Notes: a model not told the origin generated them from the sequence alone. DNA of 64,000 nucleotides from Rhodococcus sp. 06-235-1A (GCF_002258785.1 NZ_NOYI01000027.1:62001-126000), one strand, 5' to 3'; numbered from the stretch's first letter, positions 33,889 through 43,158 are shown. Numbers and translations are program-made.

Positions 33889-34830
33889 ATGACTCGAGTA
33901 GCGGTAGCAACATCATTCGGTGGGCCAGAGGTCGTCGAGATCGTCGATCGGGCTCTGCCCAAGCCTGCAGCAGGGCAGGTTCTGGTAGAGGTGAGGGCCA
34001 TCGGGGTCAATCCGATCGATTACAAGCTCTACAGCGGCGCGTTCGGCACCGACGAGTCGTCGCTTCCGCTCCCGCTCGGTAGCGAAGCGGCCGGCGTCGT
34101 CGTTGCTGTCGGTAACGCGGCCGAAGGTGCGGGCGGGCCGATCTCGGTCGGCGACGAGGTGATCGTGTCCGGTGCGAAGGGGGCATACGCCGAGAAGATT
34201 CTCGTTCCTGCGGACGCGGTACTGCCGAAGCCCGCCTCTCTGGACTGGAATGTCGCTGCCGGCCTGCTCGTCGTCGCCGGTACCGCATACGACACGCTCG
34301 AAACGGTCGCTGCGTCGAGCGGCGACACCGTGCTCGTACACGGCGGGGCCGGCGGAGTCGGATCCATAGTCGTGCAGTTGGCAAAGGCCCGTGGTGCGAC
34401 CGTGATCGCCACAGCGCGTGCGGAGAACAATGACGCTCTGCGGAAATACGGTGCGGTGCCGATCGAGTACGGCGAGGGATTGCTCGATCGTGTGCGGGCC
34501 GTGGCACCCGACGGCATCGATGCGGCCATCGACACGGTCGGCACCGACGAGGCCGTGGATGTATCCCTCGAATTGTTGACGGACAAAGCCCGTTTGGTCA
34601 CGATCGCTGCCTTCGAGCGGGCCGCTAACGACGGTTTCCCTTCGGTGGGTGGCGGTAACCCGCAGAGCGCGGAACGGCGTAAGAAGGCAGCCCTGTCACT
34701 CGTGCGACAAGCAGGTGAGGGTGATTTCGAGGTCGTCGTCGCGAAGACGTTCCCGTTGGCGGACACGGCGACGGCGCATGCGGAGTTGAAAAGGGATCAC
34801 CCACGCGGAAAGTTCGTGTTGATTCCGTGA
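33889..34830 (+). CDS. NADP-dependent quinone-oxidoreductase-like MDR protein (zinc-less)
   Basis: A 313-residue medium-chain dehydrogenase/reductase without zinc ligands. It has the N-terminal GroES-like part (GVNPIDYKLYSG), the NADP-binding loop HGGAGGVGSIVVQLAK at 151-166, and the C-terminal VVVAKTFPLADTATAH...GKFVLIP. It is expected to reduce a quinone or unsaturated carbonyl. The ATG at 33889 has GAGGG upstream; the extension to 33823 is not family-like. It follows the LLM genes by 38 nt. A short decayed fragment of a related protein lies at 45727. Confidence 0.87.
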   Translation: MTRVAVATSFGGPEVVEIVDRALPKPAAGQVLVEVRAIGVNPIDYKLYSGAFGTDESSLPLPLGSEAAGVVVAVGNAAEGAGGPISVGDEVIVSGAKGAYAEKILVPADAVLPKPASLDWNVAAGLLVVAGTAYDTLETVAASSGDTVLVHGGAGGVGSIVVQLAKARGATVIATARAENNDALRKYGAVPIEYGEGLLDRVRAVAPDGIDAAIDTVGTDEAVDVSLELLTDKARLVTIAAFERAANDGFPSVGGGNPQSAERRKKAALSLVRQAGEGDFEVVVAKTFPLADTATAHAELKRDHPRGKFVLIP

Positions 34831-34956
34831 CGGCAAAGGTTGAGCGGGGCATTCACTTTTGCCTCCCGGAGGGGATGGCAGGAACCGCGGCGACTGGTTC
34901 GGCTGCCCTCGACAAATCGGTTGATGGTTGGTCACCCGGCTGACACCATCAGGCGC

Positions 34957-35688
34957 ATGGAAGGATTCGACCCCGCGACGAGCTTCGGGCCGGAGGTGTC
35001 ACGGCGATACGACAAATCCGTGCGTGGCGATGAGGACGACACCGTTCGCTTTCTCGCAGGTCTGGCCGCCGACGGATCTGCACTCGAGTTTGCTATCGGT
35101 ACCGGACGTATCGCGATTCCGCTTGCACAACAGGGCATTCGAGTCGACGGTATCGAACTGTCGCCGGATATGATCGGTCGGTTGCGAGAGAGGCCGGGCG
35201 GCAACGAGATCGATGTGACGATCGGCGACATGTCGAGCGCGACCGGCCCAGCCGACGAATATTCGCTCGTCTACCTCGTCTACAACACGATCTACAACCT
35301 GCTGACCCAGGACGGTCAGGTGCGTTGCTTCGAGAATGCGGCCTCGCATCTGACGGCAACCGGAGTCTTCGTCGTCGAAGCCGGCGTGCCATCGGCATGG
35401 TTACGGGGGAACCAGTTCGTCAACGTCGAACGACTCAGTGCCGGTGAGGTGATTCTCGACGTGAATCGCTATGACCCACTGACGCAGATCCTCGACGAGA
35501 ACCACGTCTCGTTCACCGATGACGGGGTTCGGCTGGGTCCGATCTCGTGCCGACTCATCTGGCCGGCCGAGATGGATCTGATGGCGAGAATCGCCGGTCT
35601 CGAGTTGCGGGACCGGTGGGGCGGTTGGAACGGCGAGCCCTTCACTGCCTCGAGTGAGCGGCACATCAGCGTGTACGCACGCAGGTAG
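34957..35688 (+). CDS. Class I SAM-dependent methyltransferase
   Basis: 243 residues with Rossmann motif I as LEFAIGTGRIAIPLAQQG (43-60), the acidic ribose contact ELSPDM near 67-72, and DMSSATGPADEYSLVYLVYNTIYNLL (motif II/IV region). I chose the ATG at 34957; the longer frame to 34840 adds an unlikely arginine-rich tail. Substrate unknown. It ends the tandem of plus-strand genes and is convergent with the LLM gene at 35764, with an imperfect GGACC/GGTCC hairpin (35690-35709) between them. Confidence 0.82.
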   Translation: MEGFDPATSFGPEVSRRYDKSVRGDEDDTVRFLAGLAADGSALEFAIGTGRIAIPLAQQGIRVDGIELSPDMIGRLRERPGGNEIDVTIGDMSSATGPADEYSLVYLVYNTIYNLLTQDGQVRCFENAASHLTATGVFVVEAGVPSAWLRGNQFVNVERLSAGEVILDVNRYDPLTQILDENHVSFTDDGVRLGPISCRLIWPAEMDLMARIAGLELRDRWGGWNGEPFTASSERHISVYARR

Positions 35689-35763
35689 TGGACCGGATCT
35701 GTCTGGTCCCTTTCGGTCGGAGCAGGCGTAGTCGAGTGTCAGCTTCGGCCCACCAGCCCCCGA

Positions 35764-37092
35764 TCAGACAGTCACCAAACCGAATTGGTTCACCGGCCGC
35801 GGCAGGCCATAGTGCTCACGCAACGTCGATCCGGTGTATTCGGTTCGGAACAGGCCGCGAGCCCGCAGAATCGGGACCACCTCATCGACGAACACCTCGA
35901 GTCCGGAGGGGAGCGCCGGCGGCATGATGTTGAAGCCGTCTGCGGCTCCGCCGAGGAACCACTCTTCGATGGCGTCGGCCACCTGCAGCGGCGTACCGGT
36001 GAACGTGTGATGCCCGCGTCCGCCGCCGAGGCGACCGATCAGTTCCCGCACCGTGAGCCGTTCGCGTCGAGCAAGTTCCACGATCAGGGTGTAGCGGCTC
36101 TTGGCCTCTTCGATAGCGTCCTCGGGCAGTAGCTGCTCAGGAAGCTGTTCATCCAGATGCAGAGCCGTTGGATCCACTTTCAAGGTTTTCGCGAGCTGAA
36201 CAAGTGCGTATTCGGGCACGATGAGCCGGTCCAGCTCGAGTTCGAGTGCGCGGGCCTCGGCCTCGGTCGAGCCGATGACCGGTACGATGCCGGGCAGAAT
36301 TTTGATGTGGTCAGGATTTCGACCGACAGCAGCAGCGCGCGCCTTCAGATCTGCGTAGAACGCACGAGCATCGTCGATGGTCTGCTGCGCGGTGAACACT
36401 GCCTCGGCGTGCCGGGCCGCAAGATCCTTGCCGTCCTCGGACGAGCCCGCCTGGACCAGAAGTGGATACCCTTGGATCGGTCGCGGGACATTCAACGGCC
36501 CTCGGACCGAGAAGAATTCGCCTCGATGATCGACAGTCCTCACCCTGTCGTTGTGTCCCCATACGCCGGACTCCTTGTCCGCTGAGATCGCATCGTCGTC
36601 CCAGCTGTCCCACAACTTCTGAGCCACGTCGACGAATTCCGCCGCGCGGGCATACCGAACGTCGTGCTTGGGCAGCTCGTCGAGGTTGAAGTTCTGTGCC
36701 GCCTCCAGACCGGCCGTGGTGACGATGTTCCAGCCTGCACGACCGCCCGAGATGTGGTCGAGGGAGGCGAATGCACGCGCAAGGTTGAACGGTTCGTTGT
36801 AACTCGTTGTGGCAGTGGCTATCAGGCCGATTCGTTCGGTGACCGTCGATACGGCCGTCAGAATCTGCAACGGTTCGAGGTTCCCGGACGGGCGTAGCGC
36901 GACATTTGCCATCAATTGGGGGCTGTCGGCGAAGAAGATCGAATCGAACGTGCCGCGCTCGGCGATCTGGGCGAGACGTTGGTAGTGCTTGATATCGGTG
37001 CCGGAGCGCGCGTCGGATTCCGGCAGACGCCAGGACGACTCGTGATGACCGGTGGACATCAGGAAGGCATTGAAGTGCAGGGTCCTGGTCAT
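35764..37092 (-). CDS. LLM flavin-dependent monooxygenase (NtaA/SnaA/DszA family) of the sulfonate operon
   Basis: 442 residues, full-length family member. It has RLAQIAERGTFDSIFFADSPQ, ASLDHISGGRAGWNIVTTAG, the lid GPLNVPRPIQGYPLLVQAGSSEDGKDLAARHAEA with an intact FMN-phosphate loop, and the C-terminal YTGSTLREHYGLPRPVNQFG. It is last of a four-gene minus-strand operon with a sulfonate/nitrate-type ABC importer. That fits oxidative desulfonation of the imported compound with FMNH2. The ATG overlaps the ATPase stop (ATGA). Confidence 0.9.
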   Translation of the reverse strand: MTRTLHFNAFLMSTGHHESSWRLPESDARSGTDIKHYQRLAQIAERGTFDSIFFADSPQLMANVALRPSGNLEPLQILTAVSTVTERIGLIATATTSYNEPFNLARAFASLDHISGGRAGWNIVTTAGLEAAQNFNLDELPKHDVRYARAAEFVDVAQKLWDSWDDDAISADKESGVWGHNDRVRTVDHRGEFFSVRGPLNVPRPIQGYPLLVQAGSSEDGKDLAARHAEAVFTAQQTIDDARAFYADLKARAAAVGRNPDHIKILPGIVPVIGSTEAEARALELELDRLIVPEYALVQLAKTLKVDPTALHLDEQLPEQLLPEDAIEEAKSRYTLIVELARRERLTVRELIGRLGGGRGHHTFTGTPLQVADAIEEWFLGGAADGFNIMPPALPSGLEVFVDEVVPILRARGLFRTEYTGSTLREHYGLPRPVNQFGLVTV

Positions 37093-37847
37093 GCGTGTGC
37101 TCCTTCCTCGACACCGAGAGCCTCGAGCAAGGCGTTGCGGTGCGAGACGAATCGGGGGTCGCCGTGACGACGCGGTGACGGTAGATCGATCTGGCGATCG
37201 GCAACGAAGCGGCCGTTGTCGAGTACGAGTACGCGATCGGCGAGTAGTACTGCCTCGTCGACGTCGTGCGTGACCAGCAGCACGGCAGGGTTGTGGCGCG
37301 CGCAGAGATCCCGCAACAGGACGTGCATGCGGATGCGGGTCAGTGCGTCGAGTGCACCGAATGGCTCGTCGGCAAGCAATAGCTCCGGCTCACGAACCAA
37401 TGAGCGGGCCAACGCAACTCGCTGCTGTTCGCCGCCGGACAGTTCCTTGGGCCAGGCCCTCTCGCGGCCCTCCAGGCCCACCTCGGCGAGGGCGGCGCGG
37501 CCACGAGCAGAGGCATCGCGGCCGGCGAGTCCGAGGATGACGTTGTCGAGTACACGGGCCCACGGAAGCAAACGAGAGTCCTGGAAGACGACGGCTCGAG
37601 CTCGCGGCACGCGTAGGTCGCCGGAACCGAGTACGCCGTCATCCAATTCGGCGAATGCGCGAAGTAGCGTGCTCTTGCCCGAGCCGCTTCGCCCGAGCAG
37701 CGCAACGAACTCGCCCTTGTGTATATCGAGGTCGATGTTGTCCAACACGAGCCGATCGTCGAAACCTCTGCTGAGACCGCGAGCTTCGACTACTCGAGAA
37801 TCGTTCGGCGTTGTTGTGGTGCTCAACCGCCCAGTGTCTGTCGCCAT
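37089..37847 (-). CDS. Sulfonate/nitrate-type ABC transporter ATPase (SsuB/TauB family)
   Basis: A 252-residue ATPase. Walker A is GRSGSGKST at 52-60, the Q-loop is VVFQDSRLLPWARVLDNV (the DxRLLPW form is typical of SsuB/TauB/NrtD), the signature is LSGGEQQRVALARSL, and Walker B is LLLADEPFGALD. I chose the ATG at 37847, which overlaps the permease coding end by 25 nt; the open frame continues upstream but has no similarity there. It belongs with the permease at 37823 and the binding protein at 38680. Confidence 0.92.
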   Translation of the reverse strand: MATDTGRLSTTTTPNDSRVVEARGLSRGFDDRLVLDNIDLDIHKGEFVALLGRSGSGKSTLLRAFAELDDGVLGSGDLRVPRARAVVFQDSRLLPWARVLDNVILGLAGRDASARGRAALAEVGLEGRERAWPKELSGGEQQRVALARSLVREPELLLADEPFGALDALTRIRMHVLLRDLCARHNPAVLLVTHDVDEAVLLADRVLVLDNGRFVADRQIDLPSPRRHGDPRFVSHRNALLEALGVEEGAHA

Positions 37848-38680
37848 GCCAGTGCCTTTCTTTCGGCCGCCCGAACAAGGGTGTCGCCGATCAATCCGAA
37901 CAGCGCGTACACCACCAACCCGACGACGATGATGTCGATCTGCCCGTAGGTGCGTGCCTGCGTCATCAAGTAGCCGATGCCGCTGGTGGCATTGACTTGT
38001 TCGACCACGACGAGTGCCAGCCACGAAATCGTGACCGCCATGCGCAGGCCGGTGAAGAAACCGGGGAGTGCGCCTGGGAGAGCGATCTTTCGGATGAACT
38101 GCCAGCGGGACAGATCGACGGTCTCGGCCAGCTCGACGAAACGTTTGTCGACTCCGCGCAATTGGGCATGGGTGTTGATGTAGACGGGGATGAGCACACT
38201 GGTGGTGATGACGATGATCTTCATCGACTCGCCGATTCCGAACCAGACGATGAACAAGGGGATCAGGGCCAGGGTGGGAATGGCGCGTTTGATCTGCACC
38301 GGCCCGTCGACCACAGCTTCACCGAGCCTGCTCAGGCCGGCGACGAGGGCGAGTACGACCCCGATGGCGACGCCCAGTACGAGTGAAATCCCTGCGCGCT
38401 GAACGGACGTGAGCAGATTGCTCTGCAGGCGACCGTCGGCGATCAGTTCGGCCGCGGCCTGGTAGATGGTCCAAGGAGCCGGGAGGGTCTGCGGGTCAAG
38501 CCATCCGGCGGCGGACGAGATCACCCAGAGAAGAAGGAGAAGCACAGGGCCGACGGCCAACCCGTACGGAATTGGCTTGCCCGGCCCCAGGCGCCGGGTC
38601 GAGGTACGCCGGGGCGCGAGCTTGCCGGTCGAGTCGAGTACGTGTGGCTTGCTGGTGCGGCGCAGTGCCAGGGTGGCCAT
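37823..38680 (-). CDS. Sulfonate/nitrate-type ABC transporter permease (SsuC/TauC family)
   Basis: A 285-residue permease with about six helices. Family marks are WTIYQAAAELIADGRLQSNLLTSVQRAG, IKRAIPTLALIPLFIVWFGIGESMKI and the coupling loop FVELAETVDLSRWQFIRKIALPGALPGFFTGLR. The ATG at 38680 shares one base with the stop of the binding-protein gene (TGATG). The C-terminal coding end overlaps the ATPase start. Confidence 0.92.
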   Translation of the reverse strand: MATLALRRTSKPHVLDSTGKLAPRRTSTRRLGPGKPIPYGLAVGPVLLLLLWVISSAAGWLDPQTLPAPWTIYQAAAELIADGRLQSNLLTSVQRAGISLVLGVAIGVVLALVAGLSRLGEAVVDGPVQIKRAIPTLALIPLFIVWFGIGESMKIIVITTSVLIPVYINTHAQLRGVDKRFVELAETVDLSRWQFIRKIALPGALPGFFTGLRMAVTISWLALVVVEQVNATSGIGYLMTQARTYGQIDIIVVGLVVYALFGLIGDTLVRAAERKALAWRQTLGG

Positions 38681-39768
38681 CAGCTGTCCTCGCGCGTGCG
38701 GGTGGCGCCGACCTCGGTGACCGTCTCCGCGATGATCGGCTCGAACCGCAGGTCGAATCCGTCCGATGCGGTGACCTTCTCGGGCAGTTCGCCTGCTGCA
38801 TCGATGACGTCGATGGTGTCCTGCTGGCGCTGTACCAGAGCCTCGTCGAGGACGGGGAAGGTCGCCGGTCCGAGCGACTCCACGATACGTCGACCGTCCG
38901 CTTCGGTGAGCCCCTGATTGTCCACGTAGTACGCCTGGATCCACTCGTCCGGGTTGTCGTTGGACCAGTCGATCGCGCGAATGTAGGACGCAACGTAGGC
39001 GCGCAGGGCTGCGGCCTTGGCGGGATCCTGCAGTGCTTCACGACGCGCGTACAGGTAGCTCAATCCTGTGGACGTGCCGTCGGACTCGCTGACGTCGATC
39101 AACGTTGTGCCCGGATTGGCAAGGAAGCGGGTCAAATTGGGCTCGTTCAGCGGCGCGACGTCCACCTGACCGGTGCGGATGGCGTCCGGAAACTCCGACA
39201 GCTGCAACCGGACGAGCTCGACGTCATCGGTGGTCAGGTCGGCAGCAGCCAACGCGCGCAACACGATTGCCTGCTGAGCGGTGCCCTCGGCGTAGGCGAT
39301 CTTGGTGCCTCGCAGATCGGCGAGAGTGGTGATGTCTCGACCCGCGGCCACTGCGAGCCGAGTGTTGTTCGGGTCCGACTGGCGTGCAGCGATGATGGGC
39401 ACATCCTGGCCGGCGATGAGTGCCTGGATCGGCGGGGTGTCGCCGACGATGGCGACGTCGGCGGCCCCGGCCCGGAAGGCCTCCAGAATCGCAGGTCCGC
39501 CCACGAAGTTTGCGAACTCGTAGTCGAACGGCAGAGCATCTGCTTCGCCCGATGCGGCCAGAACGGTCTGCTGAGCCTCCGATTGGTCCGCGATGACCAG
39601 CTTGGTTCCCTCCGGGACCTCGGTGGGCAGCGCAGCGTCGGCGGCGAGAGCGTTGTCCGGCGAATCGTCCGACGCACAACCGGACAGAGCCACGGCCACG
39701 GTGCACAGGGCGACCAGGGCTGTGGTCGCGGTTCGGAACGGTCGTCGTATGGCCATCAAGGTGCGCAT
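38680..39768 (-). CDS. Sulfonate/nitrate-type ABC substrate-binding lipoprotein (SsuA/TauA family)
   Basis: 362 residues. The signal peptide ends with ALSGC (Cys31). The mature part has the SsuA/TauA pattern: TKLVIADQSEAQQ, FEYANFVGGPAILEAFRAGAADVAIVGDTPPIQALIAG-like stretch, and DLRGTKIAYAEGTAQQAIVLRAL. It delivers an alkanesulfonate or similar anion. First gene of the four-gene operon. A TGATT half of the recurring palindrome is centred 49 bp upstream of its ATG, the same spacing as in several other sulfur genes here. Confidence 0.9.
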   Translation of the reverse strand: MRTLMAIRRPFRTATTALVALCTVAVALSGCASDDSPDNALAADAALPTEVPEGTKLVIADQSEAQQTVLAASGEADALPFDYEFANFVGGPAILEAFRAGAADVAIVGDTPPIQALIAGQDVPIIAARQSDPNNTRLAVAAGRDITTLADLRGTKIAYAEGTAQQAIVLRALAAADLTTDDVELVRLQLSEFPDAIRTGQVDVAPLNEPNLTRFLANPGTTLIDVSESDGTSTGLSYLYARREALQDPAKAAALRAYVASYIRAIDWSNDNPDEWIQAYYVDNQGLTEADGRRIVESLGPATFPVLDEALVQRQQDTIDVIDAAGELPEKVTASDGFDLRFEPIIAETVTEVGATRTREDS

Positions 39769-39810
39769 GGGACCAGTGAAACGCGAGACTGATTGTTGAA
39801 CAACAGTTTA

Positions 39811-39824
39811 CGTTAGCGTGATTC
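39811..39824. promoter_or_regulatory. Partial palindrome upstream of the sulfonate ABC operon
   Basis: TTA-GCG-TGATTC, with one perfect half (TGATT) and the GCG spacer seen in the perfect copies at 43103 and 46257. The centre is 49 bp upstream of the binding-protein ATG at 39768. It overlaps the stop of the FAD protein gene. Confidence 0.45.
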
Positions 39825-41648
39825 TAAGTGCGCTTCACGATCATTTCGGTGGCCGAGCAGCTCGGCGGCGAGCTGATCGTTGTGTCGAAAGAACCCAGCG
39901 TTGGTCCTCGGCCGCGGGAAGGCGCTCGACCACGTGTGTCCAGCAACCCACGGCCCCACCGCATACCGGTTACCAGCGATCTCTCCCGACGCTGTAATCA
40001 ATCGAGAGTGCCCGTCCACGGCTACTTTCGCGGCGCTCTGTTCGGTCGCGCGGATGTCGGTGATCTCCCCACGCGCATGCAGGGTGCGGAGTAGCTCGTC
40101 GCCCGCAGTGGCAATCGATGCGACGGGTAGGCGCGCGTCGATAAAGGTCGCGGCGTGCACCACCACATCGTGGGCAGCGCTGCGAGCGACGAAGGACGCG
40201 TCCTCCGCAGTGAAGGTGATGTCGGGCCCGAGGAAGTGGACCACTCCTGCCCGGCTGAGGGCCAGTAGCTGCTCGAGCCGCTCCGGGGGCGGGCCGCTGG
40301 CGACGAAGCTGAAGAACGAATGCAACCAGCCTTCGACGTCCGTTGCAACGGAGTGCGCTGGAATACGGCCGTGGCGCAACAACTCACCGAGCGTCATGTA
40401 CACCGACAGCAATGCGGAGAAGACCGCTGCGTCGGAGCTGTAATGCGGATCGGCTCGACGGCGTAGATCGGTCTCGATGTACTCGTCCAGGTGTGTCCGA
40501 ACATCCTCCAGGCTCTCGAATCGCACTCCGGCGAAGGGCTTGTCGATACGCGCAAGATCGATCCGGTCGTCGTCCTTCGGAACGAACTGCTCGACGAACC
40601 GACCGAGTTCCTCCGACTCCCACTCGATCTCGGCCAATCCGGTCTCGAAGTCCGCCCAGGATCCTGTGGTGCGCTCGGGATGGGCAGCGAACAGTTCGAA
40701 GTAGTGGGCCCAGGCAAGTTCTTTGGACGCCAGTGGCCAGATCTCGTCGCGGAAGTGCAGCGGTCCGTCGCCGGGGAACGCGTCGGCGGTGAAGTACTTC
40801 GGCAGAGGTGGCCGAGCGGTGGCGATGTCGTAGGAGAGTTTCGCGTGATACGGCACCCCGCGTCGCGAGCCTGCGTAGAGCACCGGCTCTCGGCCCGAAG
40901 GTGTGTACACGAGTGTGCCGTTCTCGCTCCGTGCAAAGGTGCCGCCGCGACTTTCCGCGAGCAACACCATCCAATCGATGAATGCCAGCCCGAGTCCCGC
41001 AACCAACACCGGCGCACTCGCAGGTACCGGGCTCGGGTCCAGATCTGCGGTGTATCCGGGGCCGATGTACGTCAACCCGTGGGCATTCGCGAAGTCTGCC
41101 AATTCTGTCTCCCGTTGTGAGGCAAGCGCATCGGGATGGCCTTGCGCGAGCAGAACCACGTCGGCGTGGATGGTCGAACCGTCGTCGAGAGTGACAACTC
41201 CGTCGGCCGACAGGTCTGTCGCCCGCGCGCGGTGTACATGCACGTGCGCTCTGGACCCAGCGATGGCGCGCTCGAACACCCAACCGAGGTAGCGACTCTG
41301 AAGGGTGCGTGAGGCGAACGATCCGGGCGTGAACCGCTCGAGCTCGTCCGAAAGTTCGGGGTCCGCGCGCAGTGTGTCTACGTGGTCGAGTACCCACTCG
41401 GCCAGCGTCGGACCCGTTCGTATGGGTCCGTCCACGACGGTGGTGTCGTCGGTGAACATGGTGACATCGGCAGCGACGGAATTCATCCACAGCAGTGGCG
41501 GTTGGCTGCCACGCCAGATTCTGCCTGCTCCGGGCGGGAAGGGATCGATCACGTGGATATCCGCGGCGGGCTCGCGTGCCAGAAGCCGTTCCAGCACGCC
41601 GGTACCGCGGGGGCCTGCGCCGACTATCGCAATGGTGAACGCGGTCAC
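39813..41648 (-). CDS. Large FAD/NAD(P)-binding protein (NAD_binding_9 type)
   Basis: 611 residues with an N-terminal dinucleotide-binding motif IAIVGAGPRGTGVLERLL (7-24) and the family signature PGAGRIWRGSQPPLLWMNSVAADVTMF. The middle has VLLAQGHPDA and LVAGLGLAFIDWMVLLAESRGG, a second nucleotide-binding half. This matches the uncharacterised FAD-NAD(P)-binding family found beside oxygenase and secondary-metabolism genes. It could reduce flavin for the many LLM enzymes nearby, but that is speculation. The GTG start has GGAAGGAA upstream. Confidence 0.82.
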   Translation of the reverse strand: MTAFTIAIVGAGPRGTGVLERLLAREPAADIHVIDPFPPGAGRIWRGSQPPLLWMNSVAADVTMFTDDTTVVDGPIRTGPTLAEWVLDHVDTLRADPELSDELERFTPGSFASRTLQSRYLGWVFERAIAGSRAHVHVHRARATDLSADGVVTLDDGSTIHADVVLLAQGHPDALASQRETELADFANAHGLTYIGPGYTADLDPSPVPASAPVLVAGLGLAFIDWMVLLAESRGGTFARSENGTLVYTPSGREPVLYAGSRRGVPYHAKLSYDIATARPPLPKYFTADAFPGDGPLHFRDEIWPLASKELAWAHYFELFAAHPERTTGSWADFETGLAEIEWESEELGRFVEQFVPKDDDRIDLARIDKPFAGVRFESLEDVRTHLDEYIETDLRRRADPHYSSDAAVFSALLSVYMTLGELLRHGRIPAHSVATDVEGWLHSFFSFVASGPPPERLEQLLALSRAGVVHFLGPDITFTAEDASFVARSAAHDVVVHAATFIDARLPVASIATAGDELLRTLHARGEITDIRATEQSAAKVAVDGHSRLITASGEIAGNRYAVGPWVAGHTWSSAFPRPRTNAGFFRHNDQLAAELLGHRNDREAHLESR

Positions 41649-41724
41649 TGGCTTCCTTCCCGAGTGTGCAGACGTCTCGAAATCAAGTATGCACGTGCAG
41701 AAATCGGGGATTGCAGGTGTAAAA

Positions 41725-41737
41725 AATCACGCTGAGT
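41725..41737. promoter_or_regulatory. AATCA-CGC-TGAGT operator between divergent genes
   Basis: One mismatch from the perfect palindrome. The centre is 52 bp upstream of the short-ORF ATG at 41783 and 83 bp from the GTG of the divergent FAD protein gene, so it may serve both directions. Confidence 0.55.
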
Positions 41738-41782
41738 AGAAGTCTTCCCTTTTCGGCCGGCGGCACTTTACCGTCGTTTCAC

Positions 41783-41818
41783 ATGACATTCGCAACAGTT
41801 CGGCACGAGGGCGCATGA
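41783..41818 (+). CDS. Start-overlapping short ORF (MTFATVRHEGA)
   Basis: An 11-residue ORF. Its ATG is 8 nt after TACCGT (41769-41774), a TANNNT -10 box, so it is probably leaderless. Its TGA overlaps the ATG of the LLM gene at 41815, which has no ribosome site of its own. Re-initiation or coupling from this ORF is the likely way the LLM is translated. Confidence 0.5.
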   Translation: MTFATVRHEGA

Positions 41819-43113
41819 GCGAGCGTCGTCGCACACTCAAGACCGTCACCGGCGTCAGTGGTGGAACCGATATCTACGACGCGGCAGTCGATTCCACGAA
41901 GTCCACCCTGGATCAGGCGCTCGAGGTCGCCAGAATTGCCGAGGCCAACAAGATCGATGCGCTCTTCGCGGCCGATCTGCTGAGCTTCGGGTCGCAAGGT
42001 GCGATCGGCGCCCAGGAACCGTTGATCTATCTGGCCGCGCTGGCTGCGGTCACCTCGGATGTCGGGTTGATCGCTACGGTCACCACGACGTTTCATCATC
42101 CGTTCAACCTGGCGAGGCTCTTCGGGACGCTCGACCACGTCAGCAACGGCCGTGCCGCGTGGAATGCCGTCACCTCGTCGTTGGGGGAGGAGAACTACAG
42201 CGACCTGGACCTGCCGAGCCCGGAGGAACGGTATGCCCGCGCCACCGAGTCGCTCGAGGTGGTGAACAAGTTGTTCGACAGCTGGAAGCCCGGCGCATTG
42301 ACGTCGGGGCCGAAGGGCACGGAACTGGATTCCTCGCTGGTGCAGCGCATCGATCATCGGGGCAAGTACTTCACCGTCCAGGGTCCGCTGAACATTCCTG
42401 CCTTGCCGCAGCGTCGGCCGGTGCAGTTCCAGGCTGGGCAGTCCGCAGGCGGGATCGAGTTGGGTGCCCGATTCGCGGAGGTGGTGTTCACCTCACTTCC
42501 GACTTTCGAAGACGCCGTCACCTACACCAAGGCAGTGAGGACCCGGGCCGCCGAACTGGGTCGCGGTGACCAACTGCCCCTGATCTTCAGTTCCTTCCAT
42601 GCCACCTACGGCGCGTCGGAAGCAGAAGTGGCGCAGATCGTTCGCGAGGCCGAGGATGCGACCGACTTCGAGGCCGGAAGAATACGGCTCGAAGACATGC
42701 TCGGTGGTGGCGTCGACCTGTCGGAATTGCCGCTGGACCAGCCGATCCCGGAGTCGGTGTTGCCCGACCCGTCCTCGGTCAACCGTCGACGCGGCCGGGT
42801 GGAAATCTTCGGCAAACTGGCGGCGCAGGGAAAAACGCTGCGCGAGTTGATCATCGCATCGAAGGACACCGGCCACTGGGCCGCGGCGGGAACCCCCGAG
42901 CAGCTGGCCGACGCCATCCAGGAACGCTACGACGCGGGCGTTCTCGATGTCATCTCCGTCGGCGGACTGACCGACTCACGGACAGGGGACTTCGTGCTCA
43001 ACGGACTGTTCCCGGAACTGCGCACACGGGGCATCCTCGGCACCGATTACATCGGCGGAACCTTCCGCGAAAATCTCGAACTTCCTCCCTTGCCTCCGTT
43101 CGAATCAGCGTGA
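41815..43113 (+). CDS. LLM flavin-dependent monooxygenase (NtaA-like)
   Basis: 432 residues. It has ALEVARIAEANKIDALFAADLLSFGSQG, GLIATVTTTFHHPFNLARLFGTLDHVSNGRAAWNAVTS, the lid GPLNIPALPQRRPVQFQAGQSAGGIELGARFAEV with the FMN-phosphate loop, and a C-terminal YIGGTFRENLELP. It lacks an obvious ribosome site and appears coupled to the upstream short ORF. An operator is centred 52 bp before that ORF. Its stop codon lies inside the next perfect palindrome (43103-43115). Confidence 0.88.
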   Translation: MSERRRTLKTVTGVSGGTDIYDAAVDSTKSTLDQALEVARIAEANKIDALFAADLLSFGSQGAIGAQEPLIYLAALAAVTSDVGLIATVTTTFHHPFNLARLFGTLDHVSNGRAAWNAVTSSLGEENYSDLDLPSPEERYARATESLEVVNKLFDSWKPGALTSGPKGTELDSSLVQRIDHRGKYFTVQGPLNIPALPQRRPVQFQAGQSAGGIELGARFAEVVFTSLPTFEDAVTYTKAVRTRAAELGRGDQLPLIFSSFHATYGASEAEVAQIVREAEDATDFEAGRIRLEDMLGGGVDLSELPLDQPIPESVLPDPSSVNRRRGRVEIFGKLAAQGKTLRELIIASKDTGHWAAAGTPEQLADAIQERYDAGVLDVISVGGLTDSRTGDFVLNGLFPELRTRGILGTDYIGGTFRENLELPPLPPFESA

Positions 43114-43151
43114 TTGCAACGGGTGACGAATCTGGGCGGCGGGCCTAGCGT
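43103..43151 (+). promoter_or_regulatory. Operator-promoter cassette, copy 1
   Basis: A perfect palindrome AATCA-GCG-TGATT (43103-43115) is followed by a -10 box TAGCGT (43146-43151) that ends 7 nt before the ATG at 43159. The -35 is probably near TGACGA (43124-43129). The palindrome centre is 50 bp upstream of the ATG, which is also the expected transcription start. A near copy is at 46257-46306. Confidence 0.75.
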
Positions 43152-43158
43152 CGCGTTC

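Noticed and set aside
35690..35709. GGACC/GGTCC inverted repeat between convergent genes
   Set aside because: Short imperfect stem; kept only as a comment, not called as a terminator.
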